Origin: Kiloniella laminariae DSM 19542
Lineage (GTDB): Bacteria > Pseudomonadota > Alphaproteobacteria > Kiloniellales > Kiloniellaceae
Reading direction: 5' to 3'
Assembly: GCF_000374005.1 (NCBI RefSeq)
Contig: NZ_KB893134.1
Location: 309,091-373,090 of the forward strand
Length of the DNA: 64,000 bases
The notes under the pieces are model-generated. The model worked only from the letters and a program-made list of their open reading frames with translations, was not told the origin of the DNA and made no database searches. Below, one piece after another: positions 44,975 through 53,618 of the stretch (positions are counted from its first letter, which is position 1; every line of letters starts with the position of its first letter). The translations under genes and the position numbers were made by a program.

Positions 44975-45805
44975 TTAACCACGGGCGCTACGCACACCTT
45001 CGGAAAGGGTGCGCACATAATCCAGTACTGCCTGGGTGAGGCCGGGTTTTGGCCGGTTGTTCTCGTCCAGGTATTCTTTCAATTTATCAATGATCGCCGA
45101 GCCAACCACGGCAGCATCGGCAACCTCTACAGTTCGGGCGGCCTGTTCCGCTGTGCGGATGCCAAAACCGACGGCGACAGGAAGATCTGTCTGGGCCTTG
45201 ATCGTTGCCACGGCATCCCTGACGACATCCTGGGCCGCGGCAGCTGTGCCGGTGATCCCGAGAATGGAGACGTAATATAGAAAACCGCTGGTGTTGTTAA
45301 GTACTTTCGGCAGGCGTTCGCCAACAGTTGTCGGTGTGGTCAGGCGAATGAAGTGCAGTCCTTGCGCCAGTGCCGGGAGGCAGAACTCGTCGTCATGTTC
45401 TGGGGGAAGATCGACGATAATAAAGCCGTCAACACCTGCAGCTTTGGCATCGCTGAGGAAAGTCTCGACGCCATAGATATAAATCGGGTTGTAATAACCC
45501 ATCAGAATAACCGGCGTATCCTGATTTTCTGCGCGGAAACTGCGCACCAGATCCAGGGTTTTGCGCAGGGACATACCCTGTTTCAGGGCGCGCAGGCTGG
45601 AGGCCTGAATTGCGGGGCCATCGGCCATGGGGTCGGAAAAAGGCATGCCGAGTTCGATGACATCAGCACCTGCGGCGGGCAGGCCCTTGACGATTTCCAG
45701 GCTGGTGGCCAGGTCCGGGTCTCCGGCAGTGAGGAAGGTTACCAGACCGCCGCGCCCTTCGGCGCGCAGGTTGGCAAAGCGTTTTTCTAGTCTGCTCAAG
45801 CTCAT
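44975..45805 (-). CDS. trpA: Tryptophan synthase alpha chain
   Basis: 276 residues. [27 protein letters not shown] with the catalytic acid, [10 protein letters not shown] and [11 protein letters not shown] are characteristic. It cleaves indoleglycerol phosphate to indole and glyceraldehyde-3-phosphate in a complex with TrpB. It follows trpB by 13 bases and precedes accD by 36. Confidence 0.97.
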   Translation of the reverse strand: MSLSRLEKRFANLRAEGRGGLVTFLTAGDPDLATSLEIVKGLPAAGADVIELGMPFSDPMADGPAIQASSLRALKQGMSLRKTLDLVRSFRAENQDTPVILMGYYNPIYIYGVETFLSDAKAAGVDGFIIVDLPPEHDDEFCLPALAQGLHFIRLTTPTTVGERLPKVLNNTSGFLYYVSILGITGTAAAAQDVVRDAVATIKAQTDLPVAVGFGIRTAEQAARTVEVADAAVVGSAIIDKLKEYLDENNRPKPGLTQAVLDYVRTLSEGVRSARG

Positions 45806-45818
45806 CTCTTTTTCCCCC

Positions 45819-47030
45819 TTAGATCTTCACGCCGAGGGCTTCGGCGACGGTGAAGATGTCCTTGTCGCCACGACCGCAGAGGTTCATGAGTATGATCTTT
45901 TCCTTGTCCATTTTTGGAGCAATCTTGCACACGTGAGCCAGAGCGTGCGCCGGCTCGAGCGCTGGAATGATGCCTTCGATTTTTGAGAGCATCTGGAAGG
46001 CATCCAGAGCTTCGCTATCGGTGGCAGAGGCGTAGTCAACCCGGCCCATGGAGTGTAACCAGGAATGTTCCGGGCCGATCCCGGGATAGTCCAATCCGGC
46101 AGAAATTGAATGGGCATCGGTGATCTGGCCGTCTTCGTTCTGGAGCAGGAAGGTCCGGTTGCCGTGCAGCACGCCGGGTTTCCCCCCGGTAAGAGACGCA
46201 GCGTGTTCGCCACTGTCGACCCCGTGACCTGCGGCCTCAACCCCGGTGATTGCCACTTCCTTGTCATCAAGGAAGGGATAGAACAGGCCGATGGCGTTTG
46301 ATCCGCCGCCGATGCAAGCAACCAGCTGGTCGGGCAGGCGGCCTTCAGCTTCGAGGATCTGTTCGCGGGCTTCACGTCCGATAATGGACTGGAAATCACG
46401 CACCATCATCGGATAGGGATGCGGGCCTGCTGCGGTGCCGATGATGTAGAACGTTTCTTCCACATTGGCGACCCAGTCGCGCAGGGCGTCGTTCATGGCA
46501 TCCTTGAGGGTGCCTGTGCCGCTTTTGACCGAGATAACCTCGGCACCCAGAAGTTTCATGCGGAAGACGTTTGGTGCCTGGCGGGCAATATCGGTCGCGC
46601 CCATATAAACAACGCAGGGAAGATTAAAAAGTGCGCAGAAGGTCGCGGTGGCGACACCATGCTGACCTGCGCCTGTTTCGGCGATGATACGTTTTTTGCC
46701 CATGCGCCGCGCCAGAAGGATCTGCCCCAATACGTTATTGGCCTTGTGAGATCCGGTGTGGTTCAGCTCGTCGCGCTTGAAGTAGACCTTGGCACCGCCC
46801 AGTTCTCTGGTCAGGCGTTCGGCAAAATACAAGGGGCTGGGGCGTCCAACGTAATTCTTGGCGTAATAGTCGTAATCGCCTTGAAATGAGGAGTCAGCCT
46901 GGGCTGTCTTGTAGGCTTTTTCTACTTCGAGCACCAGCGGCATGAGGGTTTCAGCCACATAACGGCCCCCGAAAATACCGAAATGACCCCGTTCATCCGG
47001 GCCGTTTTTGTAGGAATTGGGCGTTTCCAT
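45819..47030 (-). CDS. trpB: Tryptophan synthase beta chain
   Basis: 403 residues. PLP-lysine motif [37 protein letters not shown] and LCGRGDKD are all present. It condenses indole with serine. It starts at ATG 47030; AAGG on the coding strand is a weak SD. It follows a PAP2-family gene rather than trpF directly, with a 103-base gap. Confidence 0.97.
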   Translation of the reverse strand: METPNSYKNGPDERGHFGIFGGRYVAETLMPLVLEVEKAYKTAQADSSFQGDYDYYAKNYVGRPSPLYFAERLTRELGGAKVYFKRDELNHTGSHKANNVLGQILLARRMGKKRIIAETGAGQHGVATATFCALFNLPCVVYMGATDIARQAPNVFRMKLLGAEVISVKSGTGTLKDAMNDALRDWVANVEETFYIIGTAAGPHPYPMMVRDFQSIIGREAREQILEAEGRLPDQLVACIGGGSNAIGLFYPFLDDKEVAITGVEAAGHGVDSGEHAASLTGGKPGVLHGNRTFLLQNEDGQITDAHSISAGLDYPGIGPEHSWLHSMGRVDYASATDSEALDAFQMLSKIEGIIPALEPAHALAHVCKIAPKMDKEKIILMNLCGRGDKDIFTVAEALGVKI

Positions 47031-47133
47031 AACTCTATATACTACCTTGTACGTTCGGCGTGTTCACTTGTTGGCGGGACTTTGCCTGAAAAGCGGTTTC
47101 CCTGCAAGAGATCCGGGCAGGGCAGGAGGCGAA

Positions 47134-48015
47134 TTAGACCCTGAATATCCTGAACAGGCAAGGGGCGCCGTAGCTGCACCACAGCCCAGTGAGGCTGCCG
47201 ACGAGGAATGTGGCTATGAGCAAAAGAGCCGAGTTCTGGTCGGGGGCAAGAAACAAAAACAAGGCTGTAGGAGGGAGGCCGATTAGAGGTCGGCAGGCCA
47301 GACGAATAAAACTGGCAGGCTTTTCCGGGTGTTTGCCATCCAGCAGGGCCAGGCCCAGGAGCCAGCCAAACAACAGACCTGGGACGAGAATGACGTTATC
47401 GGCTTTTACCGGGTCAATCGGATGACCTGCATTGATGACCCAGAGTTCAAGAACATCCCGTCCCGAGGCTTGCTCCGTTGCGAACAGGCCTGCGGCAATC
47501 AAAAGCCCGGAAAAGGCGAAAGCAGCAGAAATTCTGGTTTTCGTGTTTTTCCTGTCCCACCAGGCCACGACAGGTTTTTCAAAAAATATCATTACGAGAA
47601 GCAGAAAAATCCCGACAACCCAGCCGGATAACACTTGTTCCACGCTGTGGACATGTCCGGCAACTCTGGTCCAGCCGATGACCAGAACGATTGCGGCAGC
47701 AAGAATATAAACCCAGAACTTTCGGGAAGAACGGGCGAGCAAACCATAAAACAGCGGCGGTGTCTGGGCGTGCCCCGAGGGCAGGCCATAGGAGGTGCTT
47801 TTTTCGATCGCGACCAGGCTTGGATCAAGCCAGTAGGGGCGCGGCTGGGCAAAGAGCATCTTGAAGATGTGTTGCAGGCTGCTGGACAGGCAGAGCGCAA
47901 ACCACAGCCGGGTGCCCAGGCGCGGACAGATGATCCAGTAAATACAGACCGTAGCAACAAGAAAAAGCCTGACTTCTCCGAGATGGGAAAGTATCGAAAC
48001 AAGGAAATCCGGCAT
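47134..48015 (-). CDS. PAP2-family membrane phosphatase inserted in trp operon
   Basis: 293 residues with seven or so hydrophobic segments. Phosphatase motifs: KMLFAQPRP (K-x6-RP), LPSGH, and TRVAGHVHSVEQ (R-x5-H). The usual terminal aspartate of motif 3 is glutamine, but the reactive histidines remain. Likely a lipid or undecaprenyl phosphate phosphatase, or another PAP2 enzyme, in the inner membrane. It lies three bases after trpF and before trpB, an unusual interruption of trpFBA with no obvious metabolic link. The C-terminal 120 residues add further membrane spans. Confidence 0.88.
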   Translation of the reverse strand: MPDFLVSILSHLGEVRLFLVATVCIYWIICPRLGTRLWFALCLSSSLQHIFKMLFAQPRPYWLDPSLVAIEKSTSYGLPSGHAQTPPLFYGLLARSSRKFWVYILAAAIVLVIGWTRVAGHVHSVEQVLSGWVVGIFLLLVMIFFEKPVVAWWDRKNTKTRISAAFAFSGLLIAAGLFATEQASGRDVLELWVINAGHPIDPVKADNVILVPGLLFGWLLGLALLDGKHPEKPASFIRLACRPLIGLPPTALFLFLAPDQNSALLLIATFLVGSLTGLWCSYGAPCLFRIFRV

Positions 48016-48017
48016 CT

Positions 48018-48662
48018 CTATCCTTTGGCCTGTTGAGTAAAGAGTTTGATTTTTTCGGCGGATTTTATCCCCGGGCTGTCCTCAACCCCGGAAGAGACGT
48101 CGACAGCAGATGCGCCGGAGATCCGAACGGCATCAGCAACATTTTGACAGGTCAGGCCGCCCGCGAGCATCCAGGGTCTGGACCAGCTCCGCCCGGCAAG
48201 CAGGCGCCAGTCAAAGGCATGGGCATTGCCACCGGGCAGGGCATTTTTGAGATCTTTTGGCGGCTTGGCATCAAACAGCAGACGATCTGCGAGGTCTTCA
48301 AACGGTGGAATATCCTTGAAGTCCTCTTTGTCTGAAATCTTGATCACCTTCATGATCTCAAGCTTGAAGGTGTTTTTGATCGCGGCGACCCGTTCCGGTG
48401 TTTCATTGCCGTGAAGCTGGAGAATATCAAGCGGGACCTGTTTCAGAATTTCCCGGATTTCCTCGTCACTGGCATCAACCAGCAAGCCGACCCGTTTGAT
48501 ACCGGGGCGGACTTGCCGTGACAGGGTCGCGGCCTGATCTATGTAGACATTGCGGGGGCTTTTCGGGAAAAAGACAAAGCCGAGATAATTGGCCCCGGCA
48601 GCCTGTGCTGCCGTAAGTGCCAGATCCGAATTAATCCCGCAAATTTTTACTTCTGTCGTCAA
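48018..48662 (-). CDS. trpF: Phosphoribosylanthranilate isomerase
   Basis: 214 residues when started at TTG 48660-48662 (protein begins with TTEVKICGIN). The open frame extends further, but that part is not family-like. Barrel motifs KICGINSDLAL, GFVFFPKSPRN, LQLHGNETPE, LAGGLTCQNV and DVSSGVEDSPGIK. It makes carboxyphenylamino-deoxyribulose phosphate in tryptophan synthesis. The first trp gene of the minus-strand operon. Confidence 0.93.
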   Translation of the reverse strand: MTTEVKICGINSDLALTAAQAAGANYLGFVFFPKSPRNVYIDQAATLSRQVRPGIKRVGLLVDASDEEIREILKQVPLDILQLHGNETPERVAAIKNTFKLEIMKVIKISDKEDFKDIPPFEDLADRLLFDAKPPKDLKNALPGGNAHAFDWRLLAGRSWSRPWMLAGGLTCQNVADAVRISGASAVDVSSGVEDSPGIKSAEKIKLFTQQAKG

Positions 48663-48730
48663 GGCTCTGTCCCAAAGTGTGGTCTCTCTAACGTCAAGTT
48701 TTATCCTATTCCCTATGAAAAACAAAGGAA

Positions 48731-49663
48731 TCAGGAAAAACGCTCGGCGATTTCGTGATCATCTGCCCAGCCGGTATTGGTCCGGAAGCAATAGAGCAGC
48801 ATGTTGAGATGAGGCAAGAACAAGAGAAAGGAAATTACAATGAAAGCGAACTGAAGCGGGAGCTGAAGGTAGAGAAACCGGTAGCTGGTCATCATGATAA
48901 AGAGGAACTGGGTAAAGGTTTCGCCGTTGCCCAGGGACGGTAAAAATATTGATACGATTCCTGCAAGCAGGAAAAACGCCAGAGATAAAATGAAAAGAGC
49001 AACAAACCAGATCAGCGAAAGAAGCAGGAAGGATCCAAAAAGCTTAAGTGACTGACCCCGGGTGTGGCGCCAGCTGTCGCCGAAACCATAGGGTTCATCA
49101 AGAGCTGCAGCAGGAATGACATAGGAAAAACGCAGCAGCAGGATGCAATATAAAGCCATAATGGCAAGGAACAGGCCGACCTTTATAAACTCGGGGAGGC
49201 TGTTATCCAATGCGAAAGCAAACACAAGCATGAACACGCCCAAAACCAGATAACTGGCAATGACAAGCAGCAGGAGTTTGCCAAAAACGACCCAGTTTCT
49301 TTTTTGCAGCGAGGTGATCAGTCCGGACCTCATATCATTCTCGCCCTTGAAGCGGAACCGGATCCAGCAAACGTAGAACTGGAGAGAGATCAGGAGGGTT
49401 ATCAACATGGTCGCAAGCGAAAGAGCGATCTGCTGTAGTGCAGAACCCGGGTTGAAATTTCCCAGATTAGAGAGATCCGACACGATAAGTTCGGTCGAGA
49501 GATACATACTTAAAACCGAGAGCAAGGTTATCGCCAGTGCGGGAAAAATTGTTAGCTTGAGCGCTGTCTTCCCGTTTTTGAAGAGAGGATAAAAAGCCTC
49601 CCTCAGGGCCTCGCCAATGGCAATGGAAGCTGCAGCCTGGTTTGAATCGCGATCTATTGTCAT
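48731..49663 (-). CDS. Multi-span membrane protein, paralogue 1
   Basis: 310 residues with about six hydrophobic segments (for example LTIFPALAITLLSVLSMYL, LLLVIASYLVLGVFMLVFAF, LIWFVALFILSLAFFLLAGI). Shares RFSYVIPAAALDE ... SWRHTRGQSLKLFGSFLLL with its upstream neighbour, and both end in a segment followed by FRTNTGW/FRTCTGW. No known family assigned; it resembles uncharacterised integral membrane proteins. Located between pyrF and trpF and cotranscribed with them by spacing. The function is unknown. Confidence 0.8.
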   Translation of the reverse strand: MTIDRDSNQAAASIAIGEALREAFYPLFKNGKTALKLTIFPALAITLLSVLSMYLSTELIVSDLSNLGNFNPGSALQQIALSLATMLITLLISLQFYVCWIRFRFKGENDMRSGLITSLQKRNWVVFGKLLLLVIASYLVLGVFMLVFAFALDNSLPEFIKVGLFLAIMALYCILLLRFSYVIPAAALDEPYGFGDSWRHTRGQSLKLFGSFLLLSLIWFVALFILSLAFFLLAGIVSIFLPSLGNGETFTQFLFIMMTSYRFLYLQLPLQFAFIVISFLLFLPHLNMLLYCFRTNTGWADDHEIAERFS

Positions 49664-49750
49664 CTATTCCCCTCATCCCCTGCGGAGCTCAGTAACTGAA
49701 GCAGGGATTATTCAATCAGGGATGGAAGATGCTGCAAAATCGCAAAGACT

Positions 49751-50659
49751 TCAAGCTGTGAAATCCGTTCCGTCTGATGAAGAGGCTTCCGGGGTGGGAG
49801 AGGTTTCCGGTACCCAGCCCGTGCAGGTCCGGAAGGCAAGGGACAACATAGAGATTACGGCGGCTGTCGGCAGATAACTCAATGCAAAAATAATGACCTG
49901 AAAGAGGACAAAGGAGAGGGGACTGTTTCCGATTTCTCTGGACAACTGGACTAACATATCTTCTCCCGTTGCAGGTGTGCCTGCCTGCGCTGCGGTTTCC
50001 AGCCCGGCAAAAAGGTCCGGAAATAACATGGGCAGCAAGATCGAAGCGATCATGATGATCACCAGACCAGAGGGGATAACCAGAAGCAAGAAGGAGCCAA
50101 CAAGACGCCAGGCCTGGGCTTTGGTATGTTTCCAGCTGTTATTCATGCTGTATTTTTCGCCAACAGCAGCGGCAGGAAGAATAAAAGAGAGGCGGGCGAC
50201 AACGTAGATTGCCGCGACGATCAAGCCAATAAAGCCAAAAGGCAGAAGTGCCGGGATGTTGCCAAAGAGAATTTGCACCGGTAGTGAACCGACAAGCACG
50301 ATCAGATAAAAGAAGGCGAAAAGAACCACGGTTCTGATCAAGAACTGCCAGTGGGTACGGTTCCAGGCTGTGAGGCTGGTTGATTCATCTCCCTGCAGGT
50401 GGAGCAGGGTCTTTCTGTGCCAGGCCACGGCAAAAAGGGTGTGGGGGACGTAGCTGGCAATCTGTAACAGCGTGCTGAGTAAAGCACTGTTGGCTGCAGG
50501 AATAAGCAGGGCGATAATCAGGCTGGAAAGCAGAAGGGGGAAAAGCGCCATCCGCACCAGAGATCCCATGTTCCCGGTTACAATCCGAAGCGCAGCCATG
50601 GATACAGCCCCGACCGGGAGGTCGCTGACAGCTTCTTCTGGTGGTTGTTGCGATGACAT
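49751..50659 (-). CDS. Multi-span membrane protein, paralogue 2
   Basis: 302 residues, a tandem paralogue of the gene at 48731-49663 (shared RLSFILPAAAVGE ... SWKHTKAQAWRLVGSFLLL and FRTCTGW). About six membrane segments with a short hydrophilic N-terminus and an acidic C-terminal tail (TSPTPEASSSDGTDFTA). It lies 37 bases after pyrF. The function is unknown; a duplicated membrane channel or enzyme-scaffold pair is one possibility. Confidence 0.8.
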   Translation of the reverse strand: MSSQQPPEEAVSDLPVGAVSMAALRIVTGNMGSLVRMALFPLLLSSLIIALLIPAANSALLSTLLQIASYVPHTLFAVAWHRKTLLHLQGDESTSLTAWNRTHWQFLIRTVVLFAFFYLIVLVGSLPVQILFGNIPALLPFGFIGLIVAAIYVVARLSFILPAAAVGEKYSMNNSWKHTKAQAWRLVGSFLLLVIPSGLVIIMIASILLPMLFPDLFAGLETAAQAGTPATGEDMLVQLSREIGNSPLSFVLFQVIIFALSYLPTAAVISMLSLAFRTCTGWVPETSPTPEASSSDGTDFTA

Positions 50660-50696
50660 TTCTGCTTTCCTCTGGGATTCCTGAGCGAAGATTTAT

Positions 50697-51401
50697 TTAA
50701 AGTTCTGCAACGATCCTGCGCGCAGCTGCAACAGGGTCACTTGCGCCAGTAATAGGACGGCCAATAACCAGATAATCCGCCCCTTCCTTGATTGCATCTG
50801 CGGGGGTCATTATACGCTTCTGATCATCTGCTGACGCCCAGAGGGGGCGGATGCCAGGGACAACCAGTGTGAAGTCGGGGCCACAGGCCTTGCGCAGCAG
50901 GGATATTTCCCGGGAGGAGCAGACGACACCATCAAGGCCACTTTCCTGTGCCAGCAGGGCAAGGCGCTTTACCTGCTCGGCTGCAGGGCCTTTTTGTCCA
51001 ACATCGGCAAGGTCAGCATCATCCATACTGGTCAGGACAGTAACGCCGAGAACAAGCGGACGAGGGACACCCAGATCTTCCGAGCTCTCACGGGCAGCTT
51101 CGGCAGCTGCCTGCATCATGGCTTTACCACCTGAAGCGTGAACATTGAGCATAAAGGGGCGCATGTGCAGGGAGGCCCGAACAGCCCCCGCAACGGTATT
51201 GGGGATGTCATGGAATTTGAGATCGACAAACAGCGGTTCGCCACCCATTGCATTGCGGACGGCATCCGGTCCTTGGGCGGTGAAGAGTTCCTTGCCAATT
51301 TTTACACCGCCGACTTCGCCGGACAACATGCGTGCCAGATCTCCGGCACGTTTGATGTCTGGTGTATCGATGGGGACAAAGATGCGTTCTTTGGGGGTCA
51401 T
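50697..51401 (-). CDS. pyrF: Orotidine 5'-phosphate decarboxylase
   Basis: 234 residues starting at ATG 51399-51401 (MTPKERIFVPIDT); the longer open frame is not needed. VGGVKIGKELFTAQGP, the catalytic Lys-containing VDLKFHDIPNTV and VIGRPITGASDP mark it. It forms UMP, the last step of de novo pyrimidine synthesis. It leads the group of membrane genes and trpF on the minus strand. Confidence 0.96.
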   Translation of the reverse strand: MTPKERIFVPIDTPDIKRAGDLARMLSGEVGGVKIGKELFTAQGPDAVRNAMGGEPLFVDLKFHDIPNTVAGAVRASLHMRPFMLNVHASGGKAMMQAAAEAARESSEDLGVPRPLVLGVTVLTSMDDADLADVGQKGPAAEQVKRLALLAQESGLDGVVCSSREISLLRKACGPDFTLVVPGIRPLWASADDQKRIMTPADAIKEGADYLVIGRPITGASDPVAAARRIVAEL

Positions 51402-51528
51402 GCTGCCGATCTCCGTACAGAGTTGATATCGGAGCCCATCTCTAACAGAGCCACTCGCCCAGGTCACCCTGTTTCATGCAAGAGCGGTTAATTAACGATG
51501 TTTTTCTGCCTGGAGGTGATGCTCGGCT

Positions 51529-52476
51529 TCACTCAGTTTTAAGGCGTTGATCCACCAGTTGTGCAGCAGCCAGGTCTTCCAGTGCATGACCAACCGATTT
51601 GAAGTAGGTGATTTCCTGGTCATTCTGGCGACCGGAGTGTTGTCCGCGACAAAGTTCAAATAGGTCAGCAAGAATGCCCTCTTCTTTTAAAACCCCGCTG
51701 CGCAAGGGAATGACAATGTCGCCGCCTTCTTTGGTCGCTCCGGCGCGGGTATCAACAAAGACACTGGAGCGTTTTACAGCCGTATCATCTGCTTCACGCA
51801 TATCGGGGCGGTAAGCGCCAACAAGATCAAGATGCTGTCCGGGCTGGAGCCAGTCTCCCCTGATCAAGGGCTCCACACTGAGGGTGGCGCAGGAAATGAT
51901 ATCGGCAGCTCGCACGGCGGCTTCAAGATCGTCGCTTGCCCGGGCGGTGAGCCCCGAAGCCGTTACTTCCTGAGCCAGGCCACGGGCTTTTTCCAGATCG
52001 CGACCCCAGATGATGACTTCGTGGATCGGGCGAACGGCACGGTGCGCCTCAATCAGATTTGGAGCAAGGACACCATTGCCGACCATGGTGAGCACCTGGC
52101 TTTCTGCTCTGGCAAGATAAGAGGCTGCCAGGGCCGAAGCTGCTGCTGTCCGGCGGGCAGTCAGGGTTTTTGCTTCGATCAGAGCGCTGGGGGTGCCGGT
52201 TTCGCCGTCAAACAGGATATAGATTCCCTGAATTGCGGGCAGGTTTTTTTTACCATTTTCAGGGCTGACAGTGACCAATTTGACACCAACAGCTTTGCCT
52301 GATTCCCAGGCTGGCATGAGCAAAAGAGTTGATTCACGCTGTCCACCAGGCTGTTCCATATCGTGATGGTGCCGTTGGGGAACGGTAATGTTGCCTTTGA
52401 ATGCCGTGTTCAATGCTTCAATGAGCGAGGGGAAATCGAGGGTTTCTGTTACCTGTTGAGCGCTGATATTCTGCAC
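51529..52476 (-). CDS. Ornithine cyclodeaminase/mu-crystallin family protein
   Basis: 315 residues from GTG 52474-52476 (AGGA six bases upstream; protein begins VVQNISAQQ). Family features: VPQRHHHD, GVKLVTVSPENGKKNLPAIQG, a Rossmann-type GNGVLAPNLIEAH, and DLVGAYRPDMREAD. Members include ornithine cyclodeaminase, ketimine reductases and amino-acid dehydrogenases. The exact reaction cannot be assigned. It is separated by 127 bases from pyrF and about 200 from lapA, so it is probably its own unit. Confidence 0.88.
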   Translation of the reverse strand: MQNISAQQVTETLDFPSLIEALNTAFKGNITVPQRHHHDMEQPGGQRESTLLLMPAWESGKAVGVKLVTVSPENGKKNLPAIQGIYILFDGETGTPSALIEAKTLTARRTAAASALAASYLARAESQVLTMVGNGVLAPNLIEAHRAVRPIHEVIIWGRDLEKARGLAQEVTASGLTARASDDLEAAVRAADIISCATLSVEPLIRGDWLQPGQHLDLVGAYRPDMREADDTAVKRSSVFVDTRAGATKEGGDIVIPLRSGVLKEEGILADLFELCRGQHSGRQNDQEITYFKSVGHALEDLAAAQLVDQRLKTE

Positions 52477-52680
52477 GACATGTCCTGTAATCTGGATTGG
52501 ATACAATATCCGAAACCTACCCTCTTTACAGACCAAGAGCAAAATAAATCACGGAAAGATTTGTAGGGGAAATATCTCCGCTAGGCCTTTCAATCAGGCA
52601 GATACAGAAGATGTGTCGCGGCCGACCCCTTTTGCTGCTGTTCTCCTTTCCTCTCCACTGTTGAAAACAGGGGTCATTAA

Positions 52681-53031
52681 TCAGGAGGAAAGCAGACCTT
52701 GAGATTTTGCTGCAGTTGAAGTTTTTTCAGTCGCTGCTGACTCCAACTTCTGGTTTTTTTCCTGCGCCCGCGACAGATCCCGCTGTAGATCCAGCGCGCG
52801 CCATTCGGCTTGGCGGGCTTTTTTCCGCGAGGTGCTGGCGGATAGCCAGGCAAGCAGGACGCCGATCAAAAGACCGACGCCCAGCGAGATAAGAATGATC
52901 AGATATAGCGGGTATTGCAGCTGGATGCCAAAGGGCCAGATCTCAAGAGTGACATCTTCACGATTGCTTACGGCAAAGACGAGAATGGCCAGCGTTATTG
53001 GTGCTGTCAGAACCCAGCTAAAGCGTTTCAC
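52681..53031 (-). CDS. lapA: LapA-domain membrane protein
   Basis: 116 residues. Two membrane segments (about 7-24 and 43-64) separated by a short loop, followed by a long charged helical tail (RKKARQAEWRALDLQRDL) that could form a coiled coil. Matches the LapA/DUF1049 family, whose E. coli member works with LapB in lipopolysaccharide control; the role in alphaproteobacteria is less clear. It follows ihfB by 20 bases. Confidence 0.85.
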   Translation of the reverse strand: MKRFSWVLTAPITLAILVFAVSNREDVTLEIWPFGIQLQYPLYLIILISLGVGLLIGVLLAWLSASTSRKKARQAEWRALDLQRDLSRAQEKNQKLESAATEKTSTAAKSQGLLSS

Positions 53032-53051
53032 TTGGATAACCTGCTTCCGTT

Positions 53052-53345
53052 TTATTCAGAATCAACGCCGCCGTTCAGACGTTCGCGGAGTTGCTTGCCT
53101 GTTTTGAAGAAAGGAATGTGTTTTGAATCGACTTCGACAGATTCCCCGGTGCGCGGGTTTCTGCCGACACGGGCATCACGGTGTTTAACAGAAAAAGCGC
53201 CAAATCCCCGGAGCTCCACTCTGTTGCCCTCAGCCAGCGCATTTGTGATCTCGTCAAAGATCGTTGTGACAATCCGTTCAACATCCCTGTGATAGAGATG
53301 TGGATTTTGTTCTGCAATGTGCTGAATGAGCTCTGACTTGGTCAT
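53052..53345 (-). CDS. ihfB: Integration host factor beta subunit
   Basis: 97 residues, complete HU/IHF domain ([20 protein letters not shown] ... [31 protein letters not shown]). With the alpha subunit it bends DNA at specific sites in replication, transcription and recombination. Located between rpsA and lapA as in relatives. The signal-peptidase-like gene often found next to rpsA in other alphaproteobacteria is not present here. Confidence 0.97.
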   Translation of the reverse strand: MTKSELIQHIAEQNPHLYHRDVERIVTTIFDEITNALAEGNRVELRGFGAFSVKHRDARVGRNPRTGESVEVDSKHIPFFKTGKQLRERLNGGVDSE

Positions 53346-53565
53346 CCCTTACGTCTCCCTGTAGCTGTTTTCGAGCTTTTGTACCACCCGTTCCCTCAGC
53401 CCGGTTTTATTTCGGCTTTTGTTCGTCTTAAACTGTTGTGCCGTCGAGTCTGAAAGCCTGTCTTTACCAAGGGTGCCAGAGCTCGAAAAATCCGTCAAGT
53501 CTAACCCCTTAAGAATAAAGCATTTCCTTGTGCCATTCTGCCTGTTTAATTTTTAAATAGATACA

Positions 53566-53599
53566 AAAAAGGCCCGGTGCGTGAACACCGGGCCTTTTT
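53566..53599 (-). terminator. rpsA terminator
   Basis: AAAAAGGCCCGGTG (53566-53579) / CACCGGGCCTTTTT (53586-53599), 14-bp stem and 6-base loop, 20 bases after the rpsA stop; T-rich on the minus strand. Confidence 0.9.
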
Positions 53600-53618
53600 A
53601 ATTACCGAAGGGTTCGGC

